A DNA stretch of 64,000 nt from assembly GCA_963848825.1 (NCBI GenBank), contig CAWKFA010000002.1, positions 248,001-312,000 of the forward strand, given 5' to 3'. Positions 12,001 to 18,175 of the stretch are shown in pieces (position 1 is the first letter of the stretch; every line of letters starts with the position of its first letter). The notes under the pieces are model-generated. The model was not told the origin of the DNA, searched no databases, and saw nothing but the letters and a program-made list of their open reading frames with translations. The stretch comes from CAVVSQ01 sp963848825 (GTDB taxonomy: Bacteria > Planctomycetota > Planctomycetia > Gemmatales > Gemmataceae). The position numbers and the translations under genes were made by a program.

Positions 12001-12387
12001 CTCGGCACTCTGCCGGCCCTAAGTCAGATTACTGTGCCGGTTACGGTGCATCGCATAGACCTGGCCACTGGATTGGCCGCGGCAGCCTCCGGGGGCCTGG
12101 CGTCCGAGTCCGCGCGCCTGCGGGCCCATGTTGGGTCTTCCTCGGCTCACTCTATGACTACAAGTGCGGTCCCAATCGAGTCTTGGTCCAGGGCTCCCAT
12201 CAGATTAACGTCTATGTCAATGCCTGCGCGGGTTCGGCCATCTTCGGCGTCTTTGGCGTCTTTGGCGGCTTTGGCGGTGGCGGAGGCGGCGGCGGAGGAG
12301 GCGGAGGCGGAGGCGGCGGCGGCGGTCCGACCGTCACGAGCACACCGAACCCGAGAGTGTCCGACATCAGTTGCGATCCGTGCTTGA
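1..12387 (+). CDS. Giant secreted multidomain protein, segment 1 (5' end outside window)
   Basis: The frame is already open at base 1, so the start lies upstream. This is the longest segment of a cell-surface or secreted adhesin-like protein. Order by approximate base: FG-GAP/VCBS repeats with DxNxDGxxD calcium loops (25-430), two PPC-like beta domains (440-1120), a LamG-like domain (1130-1740), a discoidin-like WTVDQ domain (1900-2330), an Ig-like domain (2340-2630), a second FG-GAP array (2760-3760), PPC, WTVDQ and Ig-like domains again (3780-5320), PPC-like domains (5370-6100), CARDB domains (6110-8880), Calx-beta-like domains (8890-10160), CARDB and Ig-like modules to 11400, and a carboxypeptidase-regulatory-like beta domain (about 11450-11740). 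Conserved character stops near 12110 and continues one frame back, so the last 90 residues are probably out of frame. A role in adhesion or matrix binding is inferred from domain content only. Confidence 0.85.
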   Translation, partial: TVGSHPYDVVAANFNSDSKLDLAVANIDSSTVIVLLNQGTGGAPLQSGTFATAVAYPSGGSNPYGLVAADLNGDGKTDIALANYGSSQVGVLLGNGDGTFRTATSYSFGGNPISVAAGDFNGDGITDLATANYGNNTVTMLLGNAVKALPVDPATGLALGYGRGNLSSTSDVDYFSWTGTAGDTVQIASESPGNPSNSGLLYQFYQADDSTRLTYFYAGNTNQGQSTPVTLPYTGTYLVVVSTDYSYAGEYRFRVTEAPPPMQLATIYNGSVSSSNTPILVNSSPGHLTATVAGYIGQGDPNGEFYSLGSVVAGTTLNLTLSRPATSTLGGVLNIYNAAGTNLTNNVLPGNTLSYTVPDGQAGNYYARVSSASATTVSFWMNWDGTNNEIPISFLGEDLWLDNGYFGFNTTNSDIYGIDSAGLANTWHLVTAVFVDGSVAGYQLWIDGVQQTLTQKQSSTTIAPLSATAASFGGYIGSNGYNFTGTLDEVAYFDRALTGTEISAEYAARNSGTYSATIAGQSPVAYYRLGETGGTVAYDSSVNADNGTFGGGITSGAAGALTSDSNTAYQFSSGQVSVNVPQSTGILGQYLLTIAGINTTRPEIVGDTLPVPTTTTVINLSTGLDVSNNVLTTNGVADGHWTVDQPGGGTAPAQVVTPAGADFYSGWTADGPTSAWLAIDASSAGQPSAPYTFYRTFDLTGYNLFAVSLTGTVYNDDGASLSINGHQVYNNGYSGTGSGISILGTSGYFNQGLNTLAITLTNTDRFLDGVRFDGGIVAAPAPNTNIVDRFSLGFSEDMNPGTVNDLTNYSLQDSQGHAYHLTSPGYTSGSSATYLLSDGPLQPGSYTLTVSSNLTDRTGNALVPYTEPFTVAGVPPYTVENRGNNLPGTATPLAPPTSQPDGTFGVATGVAVGPNPQYTTSARLRGSSQHLDLVTANYGSNTITVLLGAGDGTFQNPVTSYAVGSNPFQVAIGDVNGDGKLDIVVANSGSNTVSVLLGNGDGTFQSASSYDVGGSPRSIVLADLDGDNHLDIAVSDYSSNQISLLRNNGDGTFDTAFTFAAGSVYYGIAAVDLNNDHSLDLVLGSNGAGSNVGVLLNQMTTPGAFSSSSFGSIQFYGGGIASYIYAITTGDFNGDGNTDVAVVTTSNTVAILPGDNLGHLGTATTYFVGSSPQGIVAADLNGDGILDLAAADYSGSQVSVLMGNVDGTFQSAINYAVTGYPAGLAAGDFNSDGITDLASANYNNSTISLLLGNGVKALPVDPATGLASGYGRGNLSSTADVDYFSWTGKAGDSVQIASESPGNPANSGLTYQLFEADGTTSLGYFYANNINQGQTSPASLPYSGTYLVRVTYDYNYTGEYRFRVTEAPPTIQLASSYNNSVASPNTLNLTNSSAGHLTASVAGYIGQGDNGDFYSLGNVPQGTQVNLSLSQPATSSLAGIVNIYNAAGTNLTNNITPGAAVAYTAPLGGVYFVGVAAQTGTSGLLSQYLLDVSMASTATPAIIGTALPVPGTASATINLSTGLDASNNLLSTGEASDGHWTVDQAGGGTAAAKVTVSSSANFYGGWLLDGPSSDWIARDADVINNGVAPYTFYRTFDLTGYNLANVAISGGWAIDDAGILNLNGHQIASLGGGNWGGLSSFSVPQGSSFLNLGLNILSITLTSSDQFLEGVRLEGSVTSAPLNTTGIFNSFTVDFSENMSADTVNNLANYTLQDTDGHTYHLASPAYTSGPSATYPITDGPLQPGHYQLTIAGLSDSFGNALPTDVLDFTLASLPNFTLLGRSAHTPATATPLTLVQSPAGAGLSLGAGRGMLINTSDADYWSFSASAGDLMGLDTQSLGSPPNSGLAYLVTNPDGTTLTSFTTDGAGHAANAPITLPATGTYTIRVTYNYQYFGEYQFSLLLATPPLQLDREPNNTIASADSLTLTTNGNSQVANVAGTLLSPSDLNYFSLGTIQPGNSILLSTQLPASSALSAVVSVYNAAGVYQTKTNGRPFDSVGQIDITQAGVYYALVQPGSGTGGLLDQYVLNVQVVPTSTLAQLPNLEVTNITLPTASNLQSGSPITFSWTVTNVGQAATNVTNWNDRVVLSSDSTYGNSDDIPLALGGNNGVFGHSGVLAPGQSYTASQTVTLPNGISGDYYIIIQTDSSNQVNENAIGRGDGTTVSTGGPNSDGTITINLAPYPDLAVQGLTANQNGAGFTVSWQTVNSGSGAVTNNWTEHLVVQNLTSGATVVNTPFTFTGGLAASGGTAAHTKPVSGSYPIDGPGHFVATVTTNSDQGLFEDNALGHANAVQNDISATSFDVTRDLRVANLALTSPASPQSGNLVTIGWNDTNTGNLATNGTWNDSITVINTTTGATLVNGAAVTYAGAAIQPGGQAARSYSFTLPDGATGVGNLRVVVTVNSNSAETEYNTGGTAQANNTSAPLTFASTLANYADLIVKPNTLSVQPASPQSGNQLTVNWNDQNVGDGAVSAAFYDYVLVQRVNPDNSLTYIASGIPNGNATLAAGATSAQQAFQFTLPNGAAGTGNFKITVVTDNGQSVKEYDSNGNLAYGNNSSATTVASTLSNYADLIVKPNTLSVQPASLQSGNQVTVNWNDQNIGDAAVNAAFYDYVLVQRVNPDNSLTNIASGTPSGNSTLAAGATSAQQAFQFNLPNGATGAGNFRVTVTTDNGQSVLEYDSNGNAAYGNNSATTTFASTLATYPDLQITGIAFNPTSPQSGGPLTVSWNDTNTGNLPTTGGWYDHVVVTNTTTGTTLVNTVVYYDPSVSGNGAIGPNSSRLQQYGFTLPDGPNGAGTLQATITADYYNAVFEYNVGGTGESNNTSSATTSSTLFPYPDLVVTQVIAPAQAQPGQTITVNWNDVNNGAGLATGPWTDEVLLASAADGSGAIPLGTLDYAGTLDTAASGAVPLGRSLQVNLPATALGNHWLVVQTDVNNTVKEYGPAGSLDGNNATVAAQPINIPATLRLSVTPSGFSEAAGPGAALATVSRNTDPTAPLVVTLANSDTADVSLPPSVTIPAGQSSFSFLVGAIDNTLVDGTRTANLTASAAGLADGTSTVTITDNDVPTLSLALSENGVPAAQGNRGDTLTATVTRNWVTSQPLTVNLSFTSLYPQTPLISLPTAVTIPASAASTTFSVSVLNLDIPVKDETIHVQAASSAFVTGITPLLVVDNNLPVLSIDPLTASMFKNGTGITLHVTRSFVTDAPLSVKLSTSDGLVATTDPTVVIPANQASATFTVMPVNNNIVTGTQTVTVYAKGTYPLCGCTILSGWGTSHVDVLETNTPTLSLAVDQPAAAEGIAVAFTATVSRNTDASAAQIVTLSTDRTDKLILPPTVTIPAGQQSASFTIGTIDNNITDGDQIADIIVSAGGFTGATQPVTVLDADIPDLVIKSSDVIVPPTAVTGQLVPVQWTVKNSGKTAASGSWFDRVYVSSDSVLDSSDTPLRSVPIDYTGAPLSVGATYTASTTVSIPNTPGKYYLILVANYTKTPLKEGSYANNAAASSQAIAVAPAYRATVSTDVTVVPNGTPILFTGTSTDTLTGQVVGNKPITIRVLVSGTRRVYNVTTDATGHFSYTFQPLPFEAGRYQIGADHPQVAEDTIQDSFTIVGMNAQPPNLTTNLTPNIPLTGQVTINNLSDVPLTGLVATVNGAPATITVTPTVSDTLAGSGSVVLNYALTALDATTRRAQIKIHLQSAEGATLDIPFDITVIPLVPNLVPDVGTLTDGVVRGHQKLLTFTVTNIGGAPSGDMTVQLPNLPWLTLASSPTIPSLAPSDKTTVSVLLTPDITVPLQLYTGSLVVGNKNTSLSEGFSFRVVSEAKGNITVVVDDDFTFNTNAGNGPKVNGATVQLLDPYDNSIVVAQKATGPDGTATFTGIDEGNYLVQVTAAKHDQYSATQAITSGQTTNIEVFIRTQTVTYTWTVVPTQIQDQYTVHLDATFETNVPAPVVTMDAPDQVPDLAPGGYAQIDVTFTNHGLIAANDLQLQLPTHPEYEFTALSTDLGTLPALSQITVPVTVHRIDLATGLAAAASGGLASESARLRAHVGSSSAHSMTTSAVPIESWSRAPIRLTSMSMPARVRPSSASLASLAALAVAEAAAEEAEAEAAAAVRPSRAHRTRECPTSVAIRA
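436..5330 (+). repeat. Large diverged internal duplication of a PPC/WTVDQ/Ig-like module block
   Basis: Protein text beginning VKALPVDPATGLA at base 436 recurs at 3763, and the DVDYFSW, GQGD and WTVDQ blocks follow in the same order. The first copy carries about 630 extra bases (LamG-like, roughly 1130-1740) between its PPC-like and WTVDQ parts. The second copy lacks them, so the offset falls from about 3330 to about 2700 bases across that point. Confidence 0.75.
7285..8088 (+). repeat. Two tandem 402-bp CARDB units
   Basis: The segment starting GCCTCGACCCTG occurs at 7285 and 7687, and a related start occurs at 8089, giving exact 402-bp (134-residue) spacing. Both units encode YADLIVKPNTLSVQPAS and VLVQRVNPDNSL. 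Near identity points to recent tandem duplication inside the CARDB region. Confidence 0.85.
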
Positions 12388-15300
12388 ATGAGATCGCCAA
12401 TGTGGCCATCAATTGCATTATCGGCCCTATTCCCGTAGTAGGCGACATCGCCGGCTGTGCCAAAGGCAATGCCGACATCGCTGCCAACGGTGTACACGGG
12501 ATCTCCGACGCTATCGGCGCCGTCACGACCGAGATCAGTTGCATCCTCGCGGCTGGCCCGGGTGCCACGCCAATCGGAGCCGCCATCGGTGAGATCAATA
12601 CCCTCGTCGGCTGCTTGAATTCGTTGTACGCGCTGGCCGCATGTGAATTTAGTTCAGGCGGTGGTGGTGGTGGTGGTGGTGGTGGTGGAAGCGGTGGAAG
12701 CGGTGGTGGGTTTGGTACAGGATCCGCGGCGGCATCGAGCGTTGGTCTAGACATCAAAGCCGACGTTCAAACTCTCCACGTCGAATCCGGCTGGCTTCAA
12801 TCTTTGCTTGACCCGTACGTCGCAATCATGGGCGACAAGTCCTGGCTCGAGTCACCTGTCGGCGGTCCCAATCAGAACGTCGTATTCCTGACTTGGTTAT
12901 CGCATTTCATGGACTTGATCCAGAGCTCGAGCGATGCCGGCGAAAAGATCAGCGACACGGAACGCGCGCAATTGCTGGCGATGCCGTTGCCGTCACTGGT
13001 CTCCGTGAATCAGGCCAACCAATTTATCGATCGCTGGAATCGGTCGGTCGACTATTGGCACGCGGGCATCTTCTCCGCGGCCGATGTGCCCGCCGGCCAA
13101 AGCGCCGACTTCATCGACACCACCGACCTCCTCGGCAAGATGAAGATTGCCAGTACCGTCAACGATTTGAGCCTCAGCCAAACTGGCTATGCGAACCCGA
13201 CCACCGATATCACGAATAAGTTTGACGATCTCAAGCAATTGATTTCCGGCGGCGCCGGCACCTGCGCCAAGGTCGTTATCCAAATCGATCAGAAGGTCGT
13301 GCTCACTCGGTCTGCCTTCAAAGGCACTCTCGAAATCACCGACGGCAACGCCAATGTGCCCATCCAAAGCGTCCAGGTGGCTCTCAAGATCACCGACGCG
13401 GCCGGGAAGGACGATACCGCGAATTTCGGCATCAAATCGCCATTGCTTGTTGGGCTCACCGCCACCGACGGCAGCGGCGTTATCGCCCCCGGCGCCGTCG
13501 GCACCGCCACCTACACCATCGTGCCGACTCGGGACGCCGCGCCGGTCACACCCACGGTTTATTACGTCGGCGGCACGCTCAGTTACGCCGACCCCGACAC
13601 CGGTCTGTTGGTCACTCACAACCTCATCGCGGCCGCCATCACCGTCATGCCGGACCCACTGCTGACGCTCGACTATTTCCTGCAACGCGACGTAATCGGC
13701 GACGATCCCTTCACCGCCGTTGTCGAGCCTTCGCAACCGTTCGACCTTGGCCTGATCGTGACCAACAGCGGGCACGGCACGGCGCAGGAACTGACCATTA
13801 CCTCGTCCCAGCCCAAGATCATCGAGAATCAAAAAGGCCTCTTGATCGACTTCAAAATCATTGGCTCCATGGTCGGCGACCAACCGGTAACGCCGTCCTT
13901 GACCATTGCCATGGGTAACATTGGGCCTGGCCAAACCCAGACCGGCATCTGGCAGCTCACGTCGTCGCTCCAGGGCCGCTTTATCGACTACAGCGCGACC
14001 TTTGAGCAAACCGATAACTTCGGCAACCCCAAGACGTCGTTGATTGATGCTGTCAATATTCACGAACTCATTCATACCGTACGCGACGACCGTCCCGGCG
14101 CCGACGACAAACCCGACTTCCTGGCTAATGACATCCCGGACCCCGGTGCCACTCCCGACACACTCTATCTGAGTGACGGCACCAAGGCTGTGGTCAATGT
14201 GGCCGCCGCTCCCGCCGTGGATCATGCCGTCACCCTCACCAACCGTACCGTCCACCTGACCGCCACGATGACCAGCGGTTGGGATTTCTTGCGCTTGCCA
14301 GACCCCGGCGCCGGCTACAAGTTGCTCACGGTCAACCGCTCCGACGGCAAGGTCCTGCGCGTCGGCGACAACGTCTGGCAAACCACGAAGGTCTTTGCCG
14401 AGGGCAACCAGGCCTACTTGAACGAACCACGACTCCAGCTTCTCGATTACAATGGCACCGGCGACTATACCCTCACGTACGTCCTTGACGACCCCATCCC
14501 TCCCCAGATGATTAAGGTTGACGCCATCGCGCCCGATCCACGCTCCATCCCGGTGAGCACCGTAAATGTTGAATTGTCTAAACCGATCGATATAACCACT
14601 TTCGACTACAACGATATCACCTTGCAGCGCAATGGCCATAACGTCCCCCTCTCGCCCGCTGTCACGGTAGCGCTGGCCGCCGGCACGACCTCGACCTACA
14701 CCATCAGCGGTTTAGACGCCTTCACCGCCGCGGATGGCGCTTACCTGATCACAGTTACCGGGGCCGGCATCCAGGACTACGGAGCCAACGCTGGTCTCGG
14801 CGTGCAGTCCGCGACTTGGAGCAATGGCGTAGCGCCCGTCTTCGTCACCGCCTTCGGGCCCGTTACCCCCAACCCACGTTCCACGCCGGTCGATTCCGTC
14901 GATCTGACTTTCTCAAAGCCTATCGACCCGACGACTTTTGAGCGCGCCGACCTTACGCTGATGCGGGGCGGGACGCCCGTGGCACTGCCGGCGGGAGTCA
15001 CCCTCGCCAATGAAAGCGGCAATACTTACCGCATTAGTGGGCTGGCCACACTCGACGCGCTGGACGGCGCCTATGCTCTCAAGGTCGACGCCACCACCAT
15101 CCAAGACTTGTCGGCTACCGCGGGCCTGGGTAGCCAAACCGTCACCTGGACAGTGGACACCGTGCCGCCCACGATCACCGCGGTCGAAACTTTGGCAACC
15201 AATCCACGCAATATCGTGGTTCAAACGCTGGACGTCACTTTCAGCGAACCCATCAACCCCGCCACCTTTGACCGCTCCGATGTGACGCTGACACGCAACG

Positions 15301-15860
15301 GAGCACCGCTCGTCATGGATGACCGGGTCACTGTCTCCGCGCTGTCTGGTTCGGTCTATCGGATCAGCGGGATCAATTGGTTCGTCGGGCAGGAAGGAAC
15401 GTACGTCGTTACGATCAGTGCCACTGCTATCAACGATCTCGCTGGAAATGCCGGGGTCGGCTCAGCTTCCACCAGTTGGGTGATGGACACAACGCCGCCT
15501 GTCGCCCCCGCCAACCTGGGCATCACGCCCGATCACGGCACGTCGTCCACGGATGGCTTGACCAATGTCCAAAACGTGACTTTCCACGGCACGTTGACGG
15601 AAACCGGTCTATTGGTACATATCGCCGACTCGATCCTCGGCGACCTCGGCTACGCCACCGTGACTGGCACGACATTCAGTGCGCCGCTCACGCTCAGTTT
15701 GGGCGTCCACCATTTGACCGCCTACTCCGTGGATGCCGCCGCGAATGTCTCGCGCAAACATCGATGTTTACGGCTACCATCGACACGACGCCGCCCGTGG
15801 TTTCCTTATTGGCCAGCGTGGACACTCCACGGACGACGGCGATCGCGACCGAGGACGTAA
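12183..15860 (+). CDS. Giant secreted protein, segment 2 (Gly/Cys linker and Ig-like repeats)
   Basis: This continues segment 1 after a -1 frame step near 12110-12130; in this frame the sense sequence (WVFLGSLYDYKCGPN) begins before the first start codon. It holds a run of about 18 glycines (12272-12330), a cysteine-containing stretch (CDPC, NCIIG, AGCAKG), a second Gly-rich run (12658-12712), a conserved middle part, and several bacterial Ig-like domains with repeated NPRS and TFSKPID motifs (14500-15500). The frame loses domain character near 15755 and the SAQTSMFTATIDTTPP continuation is found one base back. It is inferred to be part of the same extracellular polypeptide. Confidence 0.8.
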   Translation: MVQGSHQINVYVNACAGSAIFGVFGVFGGFGGGGGGGGGGGGGGGGGGPTVTSTPNPRVSDISCDPCLNEIANVAINCIIGPIPVVGDIAGCAKGNADIAANGVHGISDAIGAVTTEISCILAAGPGATPIGAAIGEINTLVGCLNSLYALAACEFSSGGGGGGGGGGGSGGSGGGFGTGSAAASSVGLDIKADVQTLHVESGWLQSLLDPYVAIMGDKSWLESPVGGPNQNVVFLTWLSHFMDLIQSSSDAGEKISDTERAQLLAMPLPSLVSVNQANQFIDRWNRSVDYWHAGIFSAADVPAGQSADFIDTTDLLGKMKIASTVNDLSLSQTGYANPTTDITNKFDDLKQLISGGAGTCAKVVIQIDQKVVLTRSAFKGTLEITDGNANVPIQSVQVALKITDAAGKDDTANFGIKSPLLVGLTATDGSGVIAPGAVGTATYTIVPTRDAAPVTPTVYYVGGTLSYADPDTGLLVTHNLIAAAITVMPDPLLTLDYFLQRDVIGDDPFTAVVEPSQPFDLGLIVTNSGHGTAQELTITSSQPKIIENQKGLLIDFKIIGSMVGDQPVTPSLTIAMGNIGPGQTQTGIWQLTSSLQGRFIDYSATFEQTDNFGNPKTSLIDAVNIHELIHTVRDDRPGADDKPDFLANDIPDPGATPDTLYLSDGTKAVVNVAAAPAVDHAVTLTNRTVHLTATMTSGWDFLRLPDPGAGYKLLTVNRSDGKVLRVGDNVWQTTKVFAEGNQAYLNEPRLQLLDYNGTGDYTLTYVLDDPIPPQMIKVDAIAPDPRSIPVSTVNVELSKPIDITTFDYNDITLQRNGHNVPLSPAVTVALAAGTTSTYTISGLDAFTAADGAYLITVTGAGIQDYGANAGLGVQSATWSNGVAPVFVTAFGPVTPNPRSTPVDSVDLTFSKPIDPTTFERADLTLMRGGTPVALPAGVTLANESGNTYRISGLATLDALDGAYALKVDATTIQDLSATAGLGSQTVTWTVDTVPPTITAVETLATNPRNIVVQTLDVTFSEPINPATFDRSDVTLTRNGAPLVMDDRVTVSALSGSVYRISGINWFVGQEGTYVVTISATAINDLAGNAGVGSASTSWVMDTTPPVAPANLGITPDHGTSSTDGLTNVQNVTFHGTLTETGLLVHIADSILGDLGYATVTGTTFSAPLTLSLGVHHLTAYSVDAAANVSRKHRCLRLPSTRRRPWFPYWPAWTLHGRRRSRPRT

Positions 15861-18175
15861 CGTTCTCCAAGCCGATTGATCCGGCCACCTTCGATTATCG
15901 TGCCTTGTCCTTGTACTTGAACGGCAATCCCGCCAATCGGATTGACAGCACGGTGACAGTAACGCCCAAGGACAGCACGAACACGACCTTTACCATTGGC
16001 GGGTTGATTGACAAGACCGCGGATTTAGGCAGCTATGTGTTGACAGTCGATCCCACGCTGGTGTTCGATCCCGCTGGCAATGCCGGCTTAGGCACTGCCT
16101 CCGTCACCTGGAACGTCCAGGCCAACGCGGATACGACCCCGCCAACCAGTTCGATCACGCCCTTCCCCGGTGAAGTCCTGCCGGCAGCCGGCATCGTCCA
16201 TACGACGTCGTTCCAGGTAACCTGGGCGGGCAGCGATGAAGCGGGCGGCAGCGGCCTCAAGGACTTCAACATCTATGTGTCCGACAACGGCAGGCCGTTC
16301 ACGCCCTGGCTCACGCATACCACGACAACCTCGGCCACGTACACCGGGGTCGAACAACATACTTATGGCTTTATCAGCCAGGCCACCGATAACGCACTTA
16401 ATCAGGAGAGGCAGCGGACCACGGCCGATGCGTCAGTCTTCGTCTCGATCCAGGGCGAGATTCATGGGCGGGTCTTCGAAGATATCAACGCCGCTGGCAC
16501 CGATGCGCCGAATGCCACCAACGGCTTGCAAGGGTGGACCGTGTTCTTGGACCTCAATCGTGATGCCACGGTCGATAGTGGTGATCCCACCACAACGACG
16601 CTCGCCGACGGCTCCTTTGCCTTTACCGGACTGGAACCGGGCACTTACCTGGTGGGCGAGGTCGTCCAGAGCGGCTGGCAGCTTACCTACCCGAACGCTG
16701 GTGGCAGTGCGGTCGGCGCGACCGTCATCGAGACGTCCGTCACGGTCGGCGCGACGAACGCCCCTGTTTATCTCGCTGACGTGATGGCGCAAGCCAAGGC
16801 GGGTGGCACTGCGTCCTCCACCGCCGCGAACCAGGCGCTGATCGGTCTCAAACAATTCCAGAGCGATCCACGCTTCAGCGGTATCAGCGGTCAAGGTGAG
16901 ACCGTGGCCGTACTCGATTCCGGCGTCGATACCACCAGTTCCTATTTCGGTCCCATCGGGGCCAACGGCATGGCAGCGGGGATCGCTTACGAGTACAACT
17001 TCATCAACAATACGTCGCAGGCTAATGACGTCCTGGGCCACGGCTCGGTCGTTTCCAGCATCATTGGCTCGCACGACACGACGAATCCCGGCATCGCCCC
17101 AGGCGTCCGGATCATCGACCTCAAGGTCCTGGACGATGCCGGCAACGGCGATTTCGGCACTATCGGCCGTGCCCTGCAATGGGTGGCCGCCAACGCCGCT
17201 AAATACAATATCGTCAGCGTTAACATGAGTTTCGGCGACGGTGGCAATTACAATCAGCCGACATCCCTTTACGGACTTGGCAACACGCTGGCACAGTTGG
17301 CGGCGGAAAACGTCATCGTGGTCTCGGCCGCGGGCAACAATTTCGCCACCGATCACAGCACGCAAGGCGTGGCCTATCCAGCGGCCGATCCAAACTCTCT
17401 GGCTGTCGGCGCCGTCTGGGGCAGCGCCCTGGGCGGCCCCTATAGCTGGAGTAGCGGCGCCGTCGATTATACGACCAGCGCTGATCAGATCATGAGCTTC
17501 TCGCAGCGTAGCGCCACTTTGACGGATACCTTGGCTCCCGGCGGCTTCATTCAGGGCGCCGGCCCGAGCGGCGGCGTGTCGACCTTCTCCGGAACCAGCA
17601 TGGCGGCACCCACCATTACCGGCGTGGCGGTCCTCGCCGACCAGCTGGCGATGGAAACCCTTGGCCGGCGGCTTACGCCCAGCGAGTACCGTTACCTGCT
17701 CAACATCACGGGCACGGCCGTCACGGATAATTCGGGAAGCGATAATGTCACGAATACCGGCCTGGTCTTCCATCGCGTAAACGTCGAGGCCCTGGCTGAA
17801 GGTATTCTCGGCATGAAAAATGGCACAATCACCAACGTGCCGACGGGACCGGTTCATCCATCGACCACCAGTTCCAGCACTGTTTCCTCATCCGCCTCTG
17901 GGATAACCATTCCGCCGGGCGAGCAATCCGTGCTTCTGCTGCCGGGGGGCTCGGTCACCGGCATCGACTTTGGTAACTTTATGCCTGGCACTGTGTCCGG
18001 CACGGTTTACTTTGATGCCGACGCCGATGGCAGCCAGGATCACGGCGAAACCGGTCAGTCCGGCTGGACCGTCACCTTGCACGCCAATGCCGGCGGCATT
18101 CCCGATCAAACATTCACGACCGGCGCATCGGCGCCTATTCATTCGTTAATCTCGCCGCCGGCACCTACACCTTGA
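15764..18175 (+). CDS. Giant secreted protein, segment 3 with S8 subtilisin-like protease domain
   Basis: The open frame extends upstream to 15377, but domain-like sequence begins about 15755; the start given is the first ATG after the break. It contains an Ig-like domain with FSKPIDPATF, an SdrD-B-like domain (about 16450-16780; GRVFEDINAAG), then a peptidase S8 domain (about 16800-17800). The catalytic triad is complete: Asp in VAVLDSGVD (codon 16916), His in GHGSVVSS (codon 17039) and Ser in SGTSMAAP (codon 17597), with the oxyanion Asn in AAGNNF. A second SdrD-B-like domain starts near 17990 and crosses the next break at about 18125. The domain may act in self-processing or in degrading external protein; this is inference. 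Confidence 0.82.
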   Translation: MFTATIDTTPPVVSLLASVDTPRTTAIATEDVTFSKPIDPATFDYRALSLYLNGNPANRIDSTVTVTPKDSTNTTFTIGGLIDKTADLGSYVLTVDPTLVFDPAGNAGLGTASVTWNVQANADTTPPTSSITPFPGEVLPAAGIVHTTSFQVTWAGSDEAGGSGLKDFNIYVSDNGRPFTPWLTHTTTTSATYTGVEQHTYGFISQATDNALNQERQRTTADASVFVSIQGEIHGRVFEDINAAGTDAPNATNGLQGWTVFLDLNRDATVDSGDPTTTTLADGSFAFTGLEPGTYLVGEVVQSGWQLTYPNAGGSAVGATVIETSVTVGATNAPVYLADVMAQAKAGGTASSTAANQALIGLKQFQSDPRFSGISGQGETVAVLDSGVDTTSSYFGPIGANGMAAGIAYEYNFINNTSQANDVLGHGSVVSSIIGSHDTTNPGIAPGVRIIDLKVLDDAGNGDFGTIGRALQWVAANAAKYNIVSVNMSFGDGGNYNQPTSLYGLGNTLAQLAAENVIVVSAAGNNFATDHSTQGVAYPAADPNSLAVGAVWGSALGGPYSWSSGAVDYTTSADQIMSFSQRSATLTDTLAPGGFIQGAGPSGGVSTFSGTSMAAPTITGVAVLADQLAMETLGRRLTPSEYRYLLNITGTAVTDNSGSDNVTNTGLVFHRVNVEALAEGILGMKNGTITNVPTGPVHPSTTSSSTVSSSASGITIPPGEQSVLLLPGGSVTGIDFGNFMPGTVSGTVYFDADADGSQDHGETGQSGWTVTLHANAGGIPDQTFTTGASAPIHSLISPPAPTP

